Origin: Morella rubra
Taxonomy: Eukaryota; Streptophyta; Magnoliopsida; Fagales; Myricaceae
Direction of reading: 5' to 3'
NCBI GenBank assembly: GCA_003952965.2
Contig: CM025854.1
Location: 19,638,111-19,702,110 of the forward strand
DNA: 64,000 nucleotides
A model generated the notes under the pieces. That model did not search any database, had not been told where the DNA came from, and saw only the letters and a list, made by a program, of their open reading frames with translations. Below are positions 10,531 to 23,805 of the stretch, in pieces. The position numbers and the translations under genes are program-made. Position 1 is the stretch's first letter; each line of letters opens with the position of its first letter.

Positions 10531-13340
10531 ATACAGAGAAACCAAAGAAAATGAATAGTCGAAAAATACGAAACCAAGAGCTAGAGGTCTAAAACTTTCT
10601 GGTCAGAGAAACCATGCGCATACGGCTATATAGCAAATTATACCCACGTCTTCCCGACGACAGCGAGCCGGGCGAGCTCTAGTATGTTACTTTTGCTACA
10701 GTCAGGGATCGATAAGCTCAGAATGCCGAACTGACTTGTGCAATTCGAGCGGCACCTATGCTAGCTTGGAAAGGTGAAGGTATCGGTTCCGCTTTTCCTG
10801 GTTTCTGCTGCTTCTTTACAGGCGATGGAACAACTCGTGAATTATTGCATGTATTATATGGTCTTTACACTTTACAATAGTCATCCCGCGGGCATATATT
10901 GTAAAGAATCTCGTGATGGGTTTTCCAGGTGCATTTATATCGTATGATCCGCCTTGACACGTCAGGAATATATAAATGTGTACACTTTGTATGTCTTTAT
11001 ATATTTGCTGTAGAACATGTAGTTTTGGCTGCAGATATGATATCTCTCTGTCAACGCATAACAAAAGGAGGTTCTTTTCAGAACGCTTAAACTACGCATT
11101 ACATGTTCTACAGAAGAAAAGAAAGCAATAAAGCAACTGTGAAAGAATATTCTTTTTCTTTTAAATTGTTATTTAAAGAACGTGGAGAAAAAAAAAAAAA
11201 AAGGATTTCTCTTTTTTCTCCCGAAAGAAAAGGAAGAAAGAGCAGGATAGATCACACATGTCAAAGGATAGGTTTGTGACCATTTGCAAACCGCAACGAC
11301 CAAAAAATGAACTTTTTTTTTTTTCTCTTTTTTCTCCAAGTGACCAAAAAATGAACTTGAATCGGTAGCTTTGGAAGAAAGCTCAACAAAAGCAAGGGAC
11401 AAAGAGAATCTTTAATTCGGTAAACTAAAAACTACTCAAAGAACATATTATGATTTTCTTTTAGGAAGAACAGAACGACAAAACTGTCGTGCTCGATCTC
11501 ACCGACTATGCCATTAGCGGACTTGAGGCTCTAACAATAGTAGTAGCCCACGCGACTTTCTTGAAGTTGGGGCCCAAATGCATATCCACGCCCATGTGCT
11601 AAGGCTGATTCCTTTTGGGTAATTTGTTAGGGGATCATAACAGAAAACATGGACTTCAATTTAGGTTTCTCTCTTTTGTAAAATGATATCTTCCTGACGT
11701 TCGTGTTTATCTGTGAAAATTTTGAAGTATTAGAATCGGTTAAAAAATAAAGATAATTTATATGAATCGGTGAAAAAGTAAAAAAAGAGAAGATTTAAAT
11801 AAATATTATAATAAAAAAATTATTCAATAAAAAAAAAGATTATTTTATAATTTTTTTAATCAAATCTAAAATTTTGAGCTACCAACACTTCAGGCGAATA
11901 AAAGCCACAAATCAAACAAAGGGTCCGGTGTATGTATAAAATGAGAAACGTGTGGGTATAGCATTATGATTTTTTGCTCATGAAGGACACTGATCAATTC
12001 CTGCTGTTTCTGATACAGAAACTTTCCTGTCATTGCCACCCACGAGGTTTTCCAAAACAGTATGGTGATGAGAAAGGTAAAATTATTCATTCCGCAAGTA
12101 AAGAAAAAGGCAAAACTATATCGGTCACAAAATGGTTAAAAATATATAATAAAAACGCAAATATGCATGCCGAGTGGCCCAATCCCAACTGTCATTGGGT
12201 GAACCATTCAGTCAAAGAGATGTGCAAAGGAAACAACGGTTGCCAATTATACGTCATTGGCATCGATTAGCCGTAATCACCCCAAAACAATAACGGAGGC
12301 GGCTCCCAAATTTGCCGTGGGTGATTTTGGCGGTGCTTTTTTGTTAGGCAAAAATGGATACACTCCACATACAAGCATTGGACATGTTGGTCCAAGTGCA
12401 TTTGAAAATGTGCCAGTGCATTCAATTAAAATGGGTTCTACCCCTACTTTACTCCTCCTTGTCTTTTTGAGTAATCGTGTATTCGGGTTAACTTATATGT
12501 GCCTCTACTAATTCTAGAGTCTTTACAGTCTTTCGATTTTATACAAATTTGACAATTATCAAACCAAAGGCATGCGAGTAGTCTCAAAAAGTTAATAGTA
12601 CTTATGAGATTTTGAACTTGAAATTTTATAAGAAACAAATCACCATGACCCAAGCTTAAATCACTAAAGCCTAAACTTTAACTATTAGGCAAAGCCCTTA
12701 GGATTAGCCGGGCTTATTCTTGATAGAAACTTGTAAGATTTTTAGTATTTTTAACAGAATTGTGAATATTTATATAGATTGGAGTGTTATAAGTTTTAGT
12801 GTAAAAGTTGGTGAAAAGTTTTAAAGATATTTTATTTTTATTAGAGCTTGTAAAAAGGTATAGAGAGATGATTTGATGTAATTTTTGAATAAAAAGTCTT
12901 AGAGTTTGGTGAAAAAATATGGAGAGAGAAGATTTGTTAGACTTTTTTCTTTTAGCCATTGGAGATTGTGTGAAAAATTGTAAGAGTTTGAGTTAAAAAT
13001 ATTGGTGCCTGTGTAGAATTTTTTGAGATTTTAGATATTCTTTTCGTAAGTTTCGTTGCATTTATTATAATATTAGTGGTGTAATTTTGGCACTCAAAAT
13101 TTTGGACATAATTGAAAAAATTATAAAATAATCTCTCTCATCAAATTATTCTTTTTCATTATAATATTCTCTCTTCACTTTTTTTTAACCAACTCCCATA
13201 AACCATTCATCGTCACATTTTCACTAATTTACATACCCAAAATCTTAACTATCAATACTTTGGCAAAGAAACATTTAGACATTTTGTGCGCCTGGGCCTA
13301 ATTATGATGCAAAATCCACAAAGATAGCATGCGTACTGCA
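10531..13340. other. Intergenic sequence without a supported gene
   Basis: Nearly 2.8 kb of mostly AT-rich sequence. Poly-A and poly-T runs lie near 11190 and 11310. A region at about 12720-13210 shows MITE-like similarity to the element at 39451-39656 (runs such as CTCTCTTCACTTTTT and AACTCC) and to 56090-56200. Open frames here (for example 11980-12270) resemble nothing I know and lack codon or domain support. Confidence 0.5.
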
Positions 13341-13348
13341 CGTGCGCT

Positions 13349-13358
13349 AGGGTTTTAG
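13349..13358. promoter_or_regulatory. Telo-box-like motif upstream of the NYN gene
   Basis: TAGGGTTTTA, the complement of a plant telo-box, lies about 170 bp upstream of the start codon. Such motifs are common in promoters of organelle-biogenesis and translation genes. Function here is inference. Confidence 0.35.
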
Positions 13359-13524
13359 GTAACCTTCCTCCTCTCCCTAAACCCTCCCACAGGGCCACAC
13401 CTATGGACCTGCAATTTCTGCAAATCCGGCTCGAATCTCCCTGATCACCGTGCAATGACAAGTCCCATTTCCAATCCCACCCGTAAAACCCATTTTGCAA
13501 ACCTTAACCCTAGTTTGCATCACC

Positions 13525-16500
13525 ATGAGGCCCCAACTCTCTCCAAGAACCCTCCTCTTCTGCACCTTCCGCTCCTTTTCTTCTTCCTTACTATCTTCTC
13601 CGCTACTCCAAATCTCTGACTTCGCAACCTGTTTACATTACTCTTCCCATTCCGTACACTCAGGAAGGCGCCAAGAAGAGGAGTCCCGGAATGTGAGGGT
13701 TTCAGTGTGGTGGGACTTCGAGAATTGCAACTTGCCCGCCGGTGTGAACGTCTTCAAGGTCGCCCAGATGATAACCACGGCGGTCAGGTCCAATGGGGTG
13801 AAGGGTCCCGTTACCATCACAGCTTTTGGGGACGTTTTACAGCTCTCGAGGGCAAAGCAGGAGGCGCTGTCGTCGACAGGGATCAATATCACTCACGTTC
13901 CTCACGGTTTGTTTTTCATTTTCTTGGATTATGTCATAGATTGAATTCTGTTAAAATATTTGGATGGGCAGTAATGGAACATATCGAAGTCTGAAAATTT
14001 TGGATGCTAGTGGTTGGTTTTATAATTATAATTTACGAAAAGTTTGTGGAAGAGCCTTGAAAATGATGCAATTTAATAGCTTTCATGCTAAAGTTTATAT
14101 TCCCAGGAAATGCGGGAATGCTAAAGTTAATAGCTTTCATGATTTATGCTTTTCAATAATCTTAATAAAACTGAAATGAAACTTTTGATCTTTATAGAAA
14201 CATACAAAGGGCAACATGACTTTAGTACGCCACCATTTGAGGTCTTATCTGAACTATAAGTTCTCCCATTGAAAAAAGAACTAACAGTTTTTTTGGGGAA
14301 GGTTGATATGTTTATATTTCTCAAACACCAAGTTAGCATACCTTTCATATTAAACGCTTAAAGAGGACTAAAGTTTATTCTGTAGTCTCTCCCAGTCTGA
14401 ACTTCTAAATGAAATATATAAACTGGTGAGTGTAGAACCTCAAGATGGTGTAAAAATTCTGAAATCCGATGGAGGGTCTACCTATTTGAAATTGCTTTGT
14501 CTAAACCTCATAAGATATATATGTCGAGGTGTATATTTGGGTTAAGATTCAAATTGAAGCCTTTTGCAATAAACATTGTACTTCTTTTGTTTCTTTACGT
14601 TTTGGCTTGGTCCGTTTGGTTGCACTTTTATCTCAGATTTTGCAAAATTTTCCTCTCAGTCAATGATAAAAGTGGAAGACATTTTTCTGCTCATACTTCT
14701 TGGCTGACCTCGTTGAGAGAGTTGAAAAATCAGTTTGTACTCCTTTTACAATGTAATGATAGTGAACAATAAAAAGGAAAATGCGACTAACAACTGCTAG
14801 TGATAGTTTTCTTTTCAGCAGAAAAATTAATTAAAGCTGCACCTGATTTAAAGCTAAATTCCCTTAACAATTTTGAACAGACAACAGCTTGTGATTTATT
14901 CTTACCATTGTATTTCTATATTCCCCAGTTTCTGGGGACTTGGGACTTAGTACATAGCCTTTGGAAAATTTTCAATAGCCAAAACAATCCTTGTGCAAGT
15001 GGGTCCATCTTAAAAGAATTCAGATGGCAAATTTTTTCTTTTTGAAAAGTACATGGAAGACCTGAAAACCTTCTGTAGACATATGGATCTTTTTTTTTTG
15101 CTTTGTTTTTTCTTTCCTGAGCGATTGATGAAATAAGGAAAGATTCGAGGGAGAATAGATATGAGATTTTAAATTGCAGGATGATGGTATGTTGTTGTTA
15201 GTCAAATCTATTTGTCAAAATTTTAAATACTGGAGACATTATCAATTAGACTCAGCCAGGAGAAACCATTTGAGCTAAAATGGGAAAACTATAATAATTT
15301 TCTGTTAGCTAGTTTTTGTACTTGTTCTGTATCTTTCTTCTTCTTTTCTTTTTTTCTTTTCCCCTGAAGAAGTTATGACAGTAACTTCTAAGCAGAATAA
15401 GATTCAAAGAAAGCACGATGATACTTGGATATGGTTTATTTATGTGACTTAGATTGAATGAGCTTTAGATCCTCTCTCTGTATTTTTAAGAAAAAAATGA
15501 AGGGACATGAAATATTCACAATCAAGATGAATATTTACAAACATCATATTGTAATGGGAAATTTGAAATCTAGTTGAGTTTGGTGCATCAATTATTGTGA
15601 AATAGAGTCATAGATATGTGCAAGACTGCAATTATGTGTTCATTTTCTTGATGTGAAATATTGTTAGAGCTTATATCTATTCTTTAGGTAAATTTTTTTG
15701 AAGCTCATATCTATTCAGATCATTAAGTTTTCTTTACATGTTATAAACGAAGGGATGAGATGTCTGATTTTTAATAATTGTTACATGTACAGCAAGTTTT
15801 GAGGATCAAATATGAAGGCATTACTGTTTTCTAGGACAAACAAAATTAATGTAGTTACGTGTTTCTTTCTGAATCTTTTGTCTCAGTTCAGTTCTAACAT
15901 TTCATATAAACTTTTATATACAAGAGTGCAGGTGGAAAGAACAGTGCTGATAGGTCTCTTCTTGTAGATCTAATGTATTGGGTTTCTCAAAATCCTCCAC
16001 CAGCACATCTCTTTTTAATTTCTGGTGACAGGGACTTCGCGAGCATTTTACACAGGTTAAGAATGAATAACTACAATATATTGCTGGCAAGTCCTGAAAG
16101 TGCTCCTGGTGTTCTCTGTAGTGCTGCTAGTATCATGTGGCAGTGGGATTCTTTGATTAGAGGGGAACACCTTACTGGGAAGCATTTTAACCAACCCCCA
16201 GATGGTCCCTATAATTCTTGGTATGGCCACTCAAAGGTGCCTCTCGAAGATCCCTTCTTGCTCATCGAGCAGCCAGCATGCTCACGAGCTGAGGACACTC
16301 CTGAAGCAGTTTCAGATTCTAAGCCTCGTGCTGTCCCAAAGATACTTATGAAGCTGATTCGCAGTATATTGAATAGTCATCCCGAAGGAATTTCCATTAC
16401 TGAACTTCGTTCTGAGTTGGGAAAGAGTAACTTGAGTATAGATAAGGACTTCTATGGATATAAGAAGTTTTCCCGCTTTCTTCTATCGATGCCACAGATT

Positions 16501-19500
16501 TTAAAGCTTCAGCCCGAAGTTGATGGTCAGTTTGTTGTGCGTGGTATTACCCCTAAAACTCCTGAACCATTTGAAAGCACTGTAGCTGTGTCGACAGGAC
16601 CTGCTAGTAATAACGGATTCTGTGACCTCTCGGCAACTTCAAAGTCAAATGATGAGCTAAGAGCTAGCACTGGAGCTGTAAATGGAGAGCCATCATTCCC
16701 TACGTACTCTAAATCGAATGTGAAGGGGCCTCTTAAAGGACTTCAGGAGCCTTCTCCACTTGGCAGATCTATTGGAGGAGCTGGGGATGAGAAGTCGGCA
16801 GTGGCTTCATCCCCTGAAATAAATTCAGAGGCCCTGCGACAGCACTCTCCACTTGACGAGAAGGTTGTTGAACAGCTGAAGGAGGGTCATTCTCCTCCAG
16901 CGGTGAAACAAGATTCTGGATCTGAAGTGGGGTTTTTCAAGAGAGTTTTTAGGAAATGGTTTGGCAGGAGTGATGGTGATTCCATGAAGAATGAAAGTCA
17001 ACGCATTCCTGAAAAATGTTCTACCCCTGGTGCTACTTCTTCTTCTTGTGTTAGTTCTGAGGGAAAAAGTCGTGACATTGATACTCCTGTTAATGACTCA
17101 AAAATAGCAAAAATCAACAAGTTTCCAAAATCAACAAGTCTGGATGTTAATCCAATATGTATGGTGGCCTGTTCCTCTGCCAATGAGGAGTCAGCTATTG
17201 ACAGCAAAACTGCCACTAGTTCTGAAGCATATGGAGATAAATCAAGAACAAGTTATCCAATATGTAATGTGGCATGTTCCTCTGCCAATGAGGAGTCAGC
17301 TATTGACAACAAAACTGCCACTAGTTCTGAAGCATATGGAGATAAATCAAGAACACTTCATCCAATATGTAAGGTGGCATGTTCCTCTGCCAATGAGGAG
17401 TCAGCTATTGACAGCAAAATTGCCACTAGTTCTGAAGCATATGGAGATAAATCAAGAACAAGCCCAGGCTTCTTCAATCGGATGGTTAATTGGTATAAAA
17501 TTTGGAGAAGTAACACAAAGTCTGACATACTGAGTGATCAATCCAGGGAAAATATGGACCAGATGAGCAGTCGCACTGAAAAGCACAAGTTATTTTCTAA
17601 TGATTCTTTTTGGAGTGACATGGAATCTTTTATGGGCACACCCAATGGTTCAGTTATGATCTCCCAGTCAAGGACCAGGTTTTATGCATTTACTTGATTT
17701 ACTTCATTTTTATGCAGTGTCTTTCTAGTGCTGTGGTTGATGACCTTTTATCTAGCCTCTGCTCATGTAGTGCAAGTACATGGTTCTGTTCCTCAATTTC
17801 TTATCGTTAAGAGAAACAAATAATGAAGTGATGCAGATTATATTACTATACTGACAAAACCCATCAGATAACTTGGTCCTTCTATAGGAATTTTTTTGGA
17901 ACTTATTTGATGTTCTAGCTTTTCTACATTTTTATTCAAGTTTCCATTTTTAGTGCTAGAAGATTCATCAGGTCAGATTTTTTCTTGAATTTTTATTCGA
18001 GGACTTTGGTATCATGAAGAGACTCTGTTTGGAATCGTGCATGTGTATTCTTCCCCAGAGTTCTGTGCTGTAGTGTATCTGATGGAATAAAATTTTGACA
18101 GAAGGTTTATAACTCCTGTCTGAGTAGACAACATTGTAAAAGTTAATGAAGACACATAACCATTGTGGGGAGCTTTGCAGTTATCATTTTGTGGCCCCCC
18201 TTATCTTCTCGGCAAAGTTTCTGCTACTTATGGTGTAGGTTGTATCCCTTGGTAATTTAAATACAGATCTTAGCTGATCAATGTTAATTCTGGAGTTGAT
18301 TAGACCTTTTTTAGTCAGTTGTATCGCTGAGCATAGAGCTCTAGCCCTCTGACCTTGTTGATACCTTTATTTTGGTGTGCTCATAGAACTTTTGCTGATG
18401 TTTAAAGGTGGTAAATGTCTTACATTTAAGTGAACAGTTACAATCAGATGCATAACTAATAGTGTTCTGCCATGTGGGATTTCTTTTCAGGGAACAGTTG
18501 GCACAAAATCTGCAAAAGGAAGGGCCTCCGGCTCTTAAATCTCTAAGTGAAATTGACCTCCTCCACTTGGTGGATTTGTTAATATCAGAGGTTAAATGGG
18601 TGGAAGAATGCCACGGTCAGACATCACCTTTCAAACTCACTTGGCCTGCTGGAAAGAGCTCTCTGGCTCAATCTCGCAGTTCAAATGGGTTGAGCTCTAT
18701 ATTTTTGAACAAAACATCACTGTCATCAGAACCTGATGGAGAAAGAAAGTATCAAAATATTTCTCATGCTGGAGTTTCTCCACATGTTATTAACAGGAAA
18801 CCCTCAGTCAGATCTAGAAGTGATATATTAGCCGATTGTCAGAAGCTTCTCAATGAAATATTGAAGGATTATCCAGAGGGATATAATATGGGCTATTTCA
18901 GAAAAATTTTCCTCAAGAGGTATGGCTATCCTCTTGATATTCAGAAGCTTGGCTACCTAACGTTGGTATCACTGTTACAGACAATGCCAGGCGTGAAAAT
19001 AGAGTCCAATTATATCTTTCCGTCTGGTAAAGCCTCAGTTAGTTCTGGCCTGGAAATTGCTGTTCCTCATAGTGTAGAAAATCACACTGGTCATTCAGTT
19101 GCTAATTCAGATAGTGAATTGTCTGATTCAGCGAAGAAGGATGATGATTCTGACTCCCCATGGGAGGAATTAGGGCCTATTGCCAACACAAGTTTTACAA
19201 GAAATGAAATGGTATCTGTATCAAGGAGCAAAGGTGCAGAACAATTAAAAAGGCAAAAATATCCCGACTATGAACCTTCTTTCTCCGATGATGACTCTTC
19301 GGATTCAGAAGAGATCTCGACATTAAGTGGTCGAGAAGGGCAAGGGAAGAGAATAAACGAGGGGGATAGCTCGCTGCTCCTAATCCTTGATTCATGGTAC
19401 AGTACCAAGGAAGGTGACAATAGAAAGAGCAATTTACAAAATGTTGATGGTTTGAAGCAATCTGCTCATTCTGCAGTTGGTATCAACGGGGAAACTTCTA

Positions 19501-19640
19501 TGGGAAAATATGAACGGAAGCAAAGACCTCAAAAGATCTATTCTTTTGTTTCCGACCCAGTTGAGAATAACAAGGACAAGCTGCTTGATGGAATATTGGG
19601 CACCCTGAAGAAAACAGGTGAATCAAGTGTGCAGGGATGA
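13525..19640 (+). CDS. NYN-domain nuclease with two LOTUS (OST-HTH) domains, MNU1/MNU2-like
   Basis: Three exons (13525-13906, 15932-17678, 18491-19640) have GT-AG junctions and matching phases and encode 1092 residues. The start is the first ATG in frame. The first ~50 residues are rich in Ser, Arg and Leu and lack acids, as in a mitochondrial presequence. A NYN (PIN-like) domain spans about residues 56-205, with the acidic signatures WWDFENCNLP and LISGDRDF. LOTUS-like helical domains follow at about 262-330 (ILNSHPEGISITELRSELGK) and 822-890 (ILKDYPEGYNMGYFRKIF). The rest is low-complexity and Ser-rich, with a threefold 35-residue repeat. Two Arabidopsis relatives are described as mitochondrial nucleases in 5' transcript maturation; that role is inferred here. 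The first intron is 2 kb. Confidence 0.9.
17152..17466 (+). repeat. Threefold 105-bp in-frame tandem repeat inside the NYN gene
   Basis: Three consecutive 105-bp units start at 17152, 17257 and 17362. Each encodes 35 residues beginning PIC.VACSSANEESAID and ending AYGDKSRT. Units differ at only a few bases, so the expansion is recent. It lies in the disordered linker between the two LOTUS domains and keeps the frame. Confidence 0.95.
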
Positions 19641-21767
19641 AGAAAGGGAGCAGCAGCAACAGCAAGGACGTGAATGCATCCTGGGTTCTCAGGTCGAAGG
19701 TTGGAAAAGTTTTAAGATTTTCAGGCACTTGAGAAAGTTAATAGAAGAAAAAGATAGCGATAAACATCACCATACTGCATACGTTGTTGAAAATTTATTT
19801 ATTTATTTCTAGCGGAATCTTGATACCATCAAGGACCTTAAGAGGTGCAATTCGAGATCATTGGCATCTATAGAGGAGTATTTTGGCGTTAAACAGGGAT
19901 GTAAGAGAAGTATATGGTTACCTTTATCCCATTATATTGACATCGATGATCTCCATATTAACTTGGTAATTATCCTCTCTGGTAGGATTAACTGGTTCAT
20001 GCATTTGACCTTGGTAGGCCTTATATATATATATACTTTTGTCATTACACTCCGGACCAAATAACTGGGCAAGGACAAAGATGTTGCTGACCTGGCAAGA
20101 TTAGGTTTATCCACATCCGACTCGATTCAGTTCCACTCCAACCCGATTCAGTTCCATATCGAGTATTTCACTTATATTAAACGGCTCGATTTTTTTTTTT
20201 TTGGATGCGACGGGAGGGTTCTTTTCATTCATATAAAGAAAAGATCTTCACCCTCTAGTAAATTTAAAATAACCCCTAACCGTTAAATTTTATCAGAAAT
20301 TAGAAACTAGTAATGTCTTCCAAACATCCGGGAAATTGCATGAGTCTGGGTTTTGTTAAAATGTGAAAGTTTAAGCCCAAAATATCTGGATCAAAATCCA
20401 TTTTTTTCTGTACTTTTGAAATTCGGCTTTAAAAATTTTTAAAATCAGAAGATGTATATATATATTTTTTTCGAAAAAGCATAACGCTTAAATTTGCTTT
20501 GTTCTCCTTTGTTCCTTTAATTTTTATCTCTTTTCTTTTTTTTTGGAGACAACAATATTGACAAGGATTTTCTATTAAAAAGAAAAAAGAAAAATAATTT
20601 TCAGTTTCCTAACTATTGAAATTTTGATATTTTACATCTAAAACTATCAATTTCGTTACACTTTGTTCCTAAACTATCAATCGTTTTCACTTTACACTTT
20701 ACACTACTTATTATTTTGGTTCAATAAAATGACGAATCTATCCCTATAGAAAATATAATTATAAAAAAAATTATGAGAATAAAATCGACATTTCACTTAA
20801 ACAAAATAGCAATCACAAAATTAATTGCATTTTGAATGTCGTTAGTCATAGTTTTAGTTAAAGTAATATATGATGAACATTTCTTATGAGCAAGAGGGTT
20901 TTTGAAATTGTTTAATTATTAAACTGCCGCCAATAGTTTATCCCGCGGGAACTTTTCTTCTTCATGATATAAATTACCCTACGGACTCGGTGAACTCCTT
21001 CCCGCATTTCATCCTTCATGTTAACGGACAAAAACAGTTCTACTCGGAAGTCAAAGGAGGTCGCAGTTCCTAACAGGTCTAAAATATGTCTGAATTCTAA
21101 TCGCCTCAACTGTTTAGGGTCTCGGCCTCTCTCTCTCTCTCTCTCTCCCCAACACTTCACCATTTCCATTTCAGAAGGATTTTGAGGACAGCACTGCAAA
21201 GCCTCTCTATCCCCACGAAAGAGAGAAGCCCCTCTTTGTTGACTTCCGGCTTTCGATTTGTCGGAAGCTTCATTGCCAAAATTAAAAGAGTTTATAAATG
21301 GACAAGATACTAAAATGATGATAGTTGCGGCCAGAGCAGCTCCAACCAAAACCCCATCACCAAGGCCCCACCACCAATCCAAATCCTTGACCCTTCACTA
21401 AATTCAAAGGGCAAATTGGCTTACAGGTTGGCATCCACTGTGTCGAAGCAACCATCAAAGAAAACCTCCACCGTCGCTGTGCTCATACCCTCCCCCCAAC
21501 CCAAGTTAGGAAAGACGAGAAAAAGCGAGAAAAATCCCTTTTAAGTCCAACCCCCCGCCCCCCAATGAAAACCTCGAGCTTTGTATTCACAACTCCTGCC
21601 CAAATAAGCAATTTCTACATTTTGATATTAATTAAGTAATTCCGAAAAAAAGGCGTTCTTGCTTTCGTTTTCTTGACTTCAAAAAACCAAAGTACGAGGC
21701 AAAACCGGTTTTGGAACTTCCGATTTGCCTCAGATACCCTCTGTAAGTATGAATTTGCCGTAATCAG
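19641..21767. other. Intergenic region between the convergent NYN and MED26C genes
   Basis: Begins with the 3' untranslated region of the NYN gene and ends with that of MED26C. Between about 20160 and 20900 it is AT-rich, with a MULE-TIR-like block near 20620-20720 (AAACTATCAATTTCGTTACAC). An open minus-strand frame at 20912-21382 begins with TTG rather than ATG and is not called as a gene. Confidence 0.5.
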
Positions 21768-23805
21768 TCACCAATGCCTCCCGTGAGAACCACCACCACC
21801 ACCACCACCTTTGTTCTTTGCAAAGAAGGTGTTCTTGGGTTTTGGTATGTCATGGATGTCCATCACCTGAATCGTTCTTTGCTTTTTGGCTTCAGAACAA
21901 CACACACAGACACAAAACACAAAAACCATCAGCAGGAGCCCAAAACAAGTGCTAGCAACACTGAATGCAGCAAACTTGAATGAACAAAAAGGAAATAACT
22001 AAACCATTTTCAGCTTCTTTGTAGTTCTCTTGAAGCCGTTTCCTCGCTGAAGCCAGTCTTTCAGAATCAAAATCCTTTTGTTCTCGTTGCCTCTGCAGAA
22101 TCCCATGTGAAGTGATTCAGACTCGGCAAAAACCAGTTACAATACATTCGGTTAGCAAGCAAAAGAAGGGCAAACAGAAATCTCTAAAACCCCAAATTCT
22201 TGGGGGGCAGGAGAAAACTTACAACTCCAATCTATTGAGCCAATTTAAACTATTTGATGCAATTGAGTTTGGTTTCTCATATTCTGGAAGCATAAGTTTT
22301 AAAAACTTATTTTCTTTCTCCAACTTTTCATCAACCAAGCATAGAGCTAGAGACTCTAATTTGGTATCCATACATTTTGACGTGAAGAGGAAGCAGATAC
22401 AGGAGCTGATTGGGCTGGTCTAGGAGGAGCTTGTTTTCGTGGAATCGCTTTCGGTTTAGGCTCAGATTCAGAATTATTCCTGTCTGACCCAGAACTACCA
22501 TCTGTTGCAGGCAAGACAGATCAACAAATGCAAACAAAAAACATCCAAACAAAGATCAAAAGTTGAACTTGGAGTCTGATTCTACTACTCACTGTGTGGA
22601 TTTGGAGAGTATCCAAAATCAGGCACCTACAAAAGAAGAGAATATATTAGCAAGCTAAAAAGAAAGAATTTTCCACAACTTTGGTTCCCAGACAAAGCAG
22701 ATTAGCTGGAAAGAAGAAAAAATTCATTTCTTTCACCTGGTGATGACCGTTTAGGGGAATTTTCCGTTGGGGTGAGTCTCCATCTGCTGCCAACAACATC
22801 AATTACCATTTTTAACTTTGATTTCTAAATCCCAATCTGCACTCACTATCTTGAAATCTTTCCCAGAACAGAAACTGAAATTAAATTGGTTGAAGATTAA
22901 AATGATACCCATTAGAGCAGAGGATGTCTGTTCCCCAGGTTGATTCAACTTCACCCATTCATCCACAATGTCCTTCCACTTCCTGACAAACCAAAAACGA
23001 GACAATAAATGTTGAACAGCCCTTTCCAACTACAAGTTAAAAGTAACTTTTGGTTCTTCAAAACCTGACTAGTAGCTTCACCAATCTCCGGACATAGCTG
23101 GACGAATGCTTTCGCAATCGATTCACATGCCTTCCTATATCAGTCTCCTACATTGAGAACAAGCACAATAATTAGCAGAAATTTTAGTTTACGCCTTAAC
23201 AAGGAAAGAGCAAAAAAGGAAACAGAAAAAAAAACAGCTTGTTACCTTGAGTGCTTGAAATGTTATATCCATGTCCGCCAGACCTTGAAGCAATTCAACC
23301 AAATAATCCTCAGGCTGAAACACAGAAACCGGCAAAATCAGACCCAAAAAACAAACAAAGTCAACATCTTGATGAAACAATTGGTAAAAATAATGAAATA
23401 TGTCACCTGGTCAAGATCTTCAAGCTGTTCCTTAATTTCCAGAATCTTCTTCTGCTCGTCATCGAACAAACCACCGAAGAGATCCAAATCCTCGGCGTCC
23501 TCTCTCTCCACTGACTGCGGCGTCGCCGGCGACCTACTTTTCCCTCTGTGGTCGCCGCTGTCCTTCACCTCCGTAGCCTTCACTTCGTGACCATTAATAT
23601 TCCCCCGATCATCGACGTCGTCGCAATTTCGACAGCGAGGCTCAGACGGCGAGCTCGCCGAGTAAAGCCGCTCCACGATCCCGTCCCTCCGGTGCTTGAG
23701 CTCCCCACCGTAGTCCAAAGACGCCACCTCTATGGCGGTGTCAATGAACGTCCAGACGTCCACGCCACAACTCTCCAGCACGGCCCGGAAATCATCTAAA
23801 TCCAT
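21768..23805 (-). CDS. MED26C: Mediator of RNA polymerase II transcription subunit 26c, complete
   Basis: Nine minus-strand exons: 23805-23407, 23314-23246, 23147-23065, 22982-22909, 22786-22737, 22626-22593, 22501-22374, 22092-22005 and 21889-21768. All junctions are GT-AG, phases agree, and the total is 348 residues, about the size of the Arabidopsis protein. The start [18 protein letters not shown] matches the family. The TFIIS N-terminal (LW) helical-bundle domain covers about residues 115-205 ([52 protein letters not shown]). The C-terminal part carries the conserved [15 protein letters not shown] block and ends in a seven-glycine run. It acts in the nucleus, linking Mediator to elongation factors. 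One splice acceptor (exon 5) has two adjacent CAG choices. Confidence 0.93.

Noticed and set aside
11980..12270. Plus-strand ORF of about 97 codons
   Set aside because: No family resemblance and ordinary AT-rich context; not supportable as a gene.
20912..21382. 157-codon minus-strand open frame with a hydrophobic start (LVGAALAATIIILV)
   Set aside because: It begins with TTG, has stops just upstream and no acceptor to supply an ATG exon; the first real ATG is deep inside. Looks like chance.
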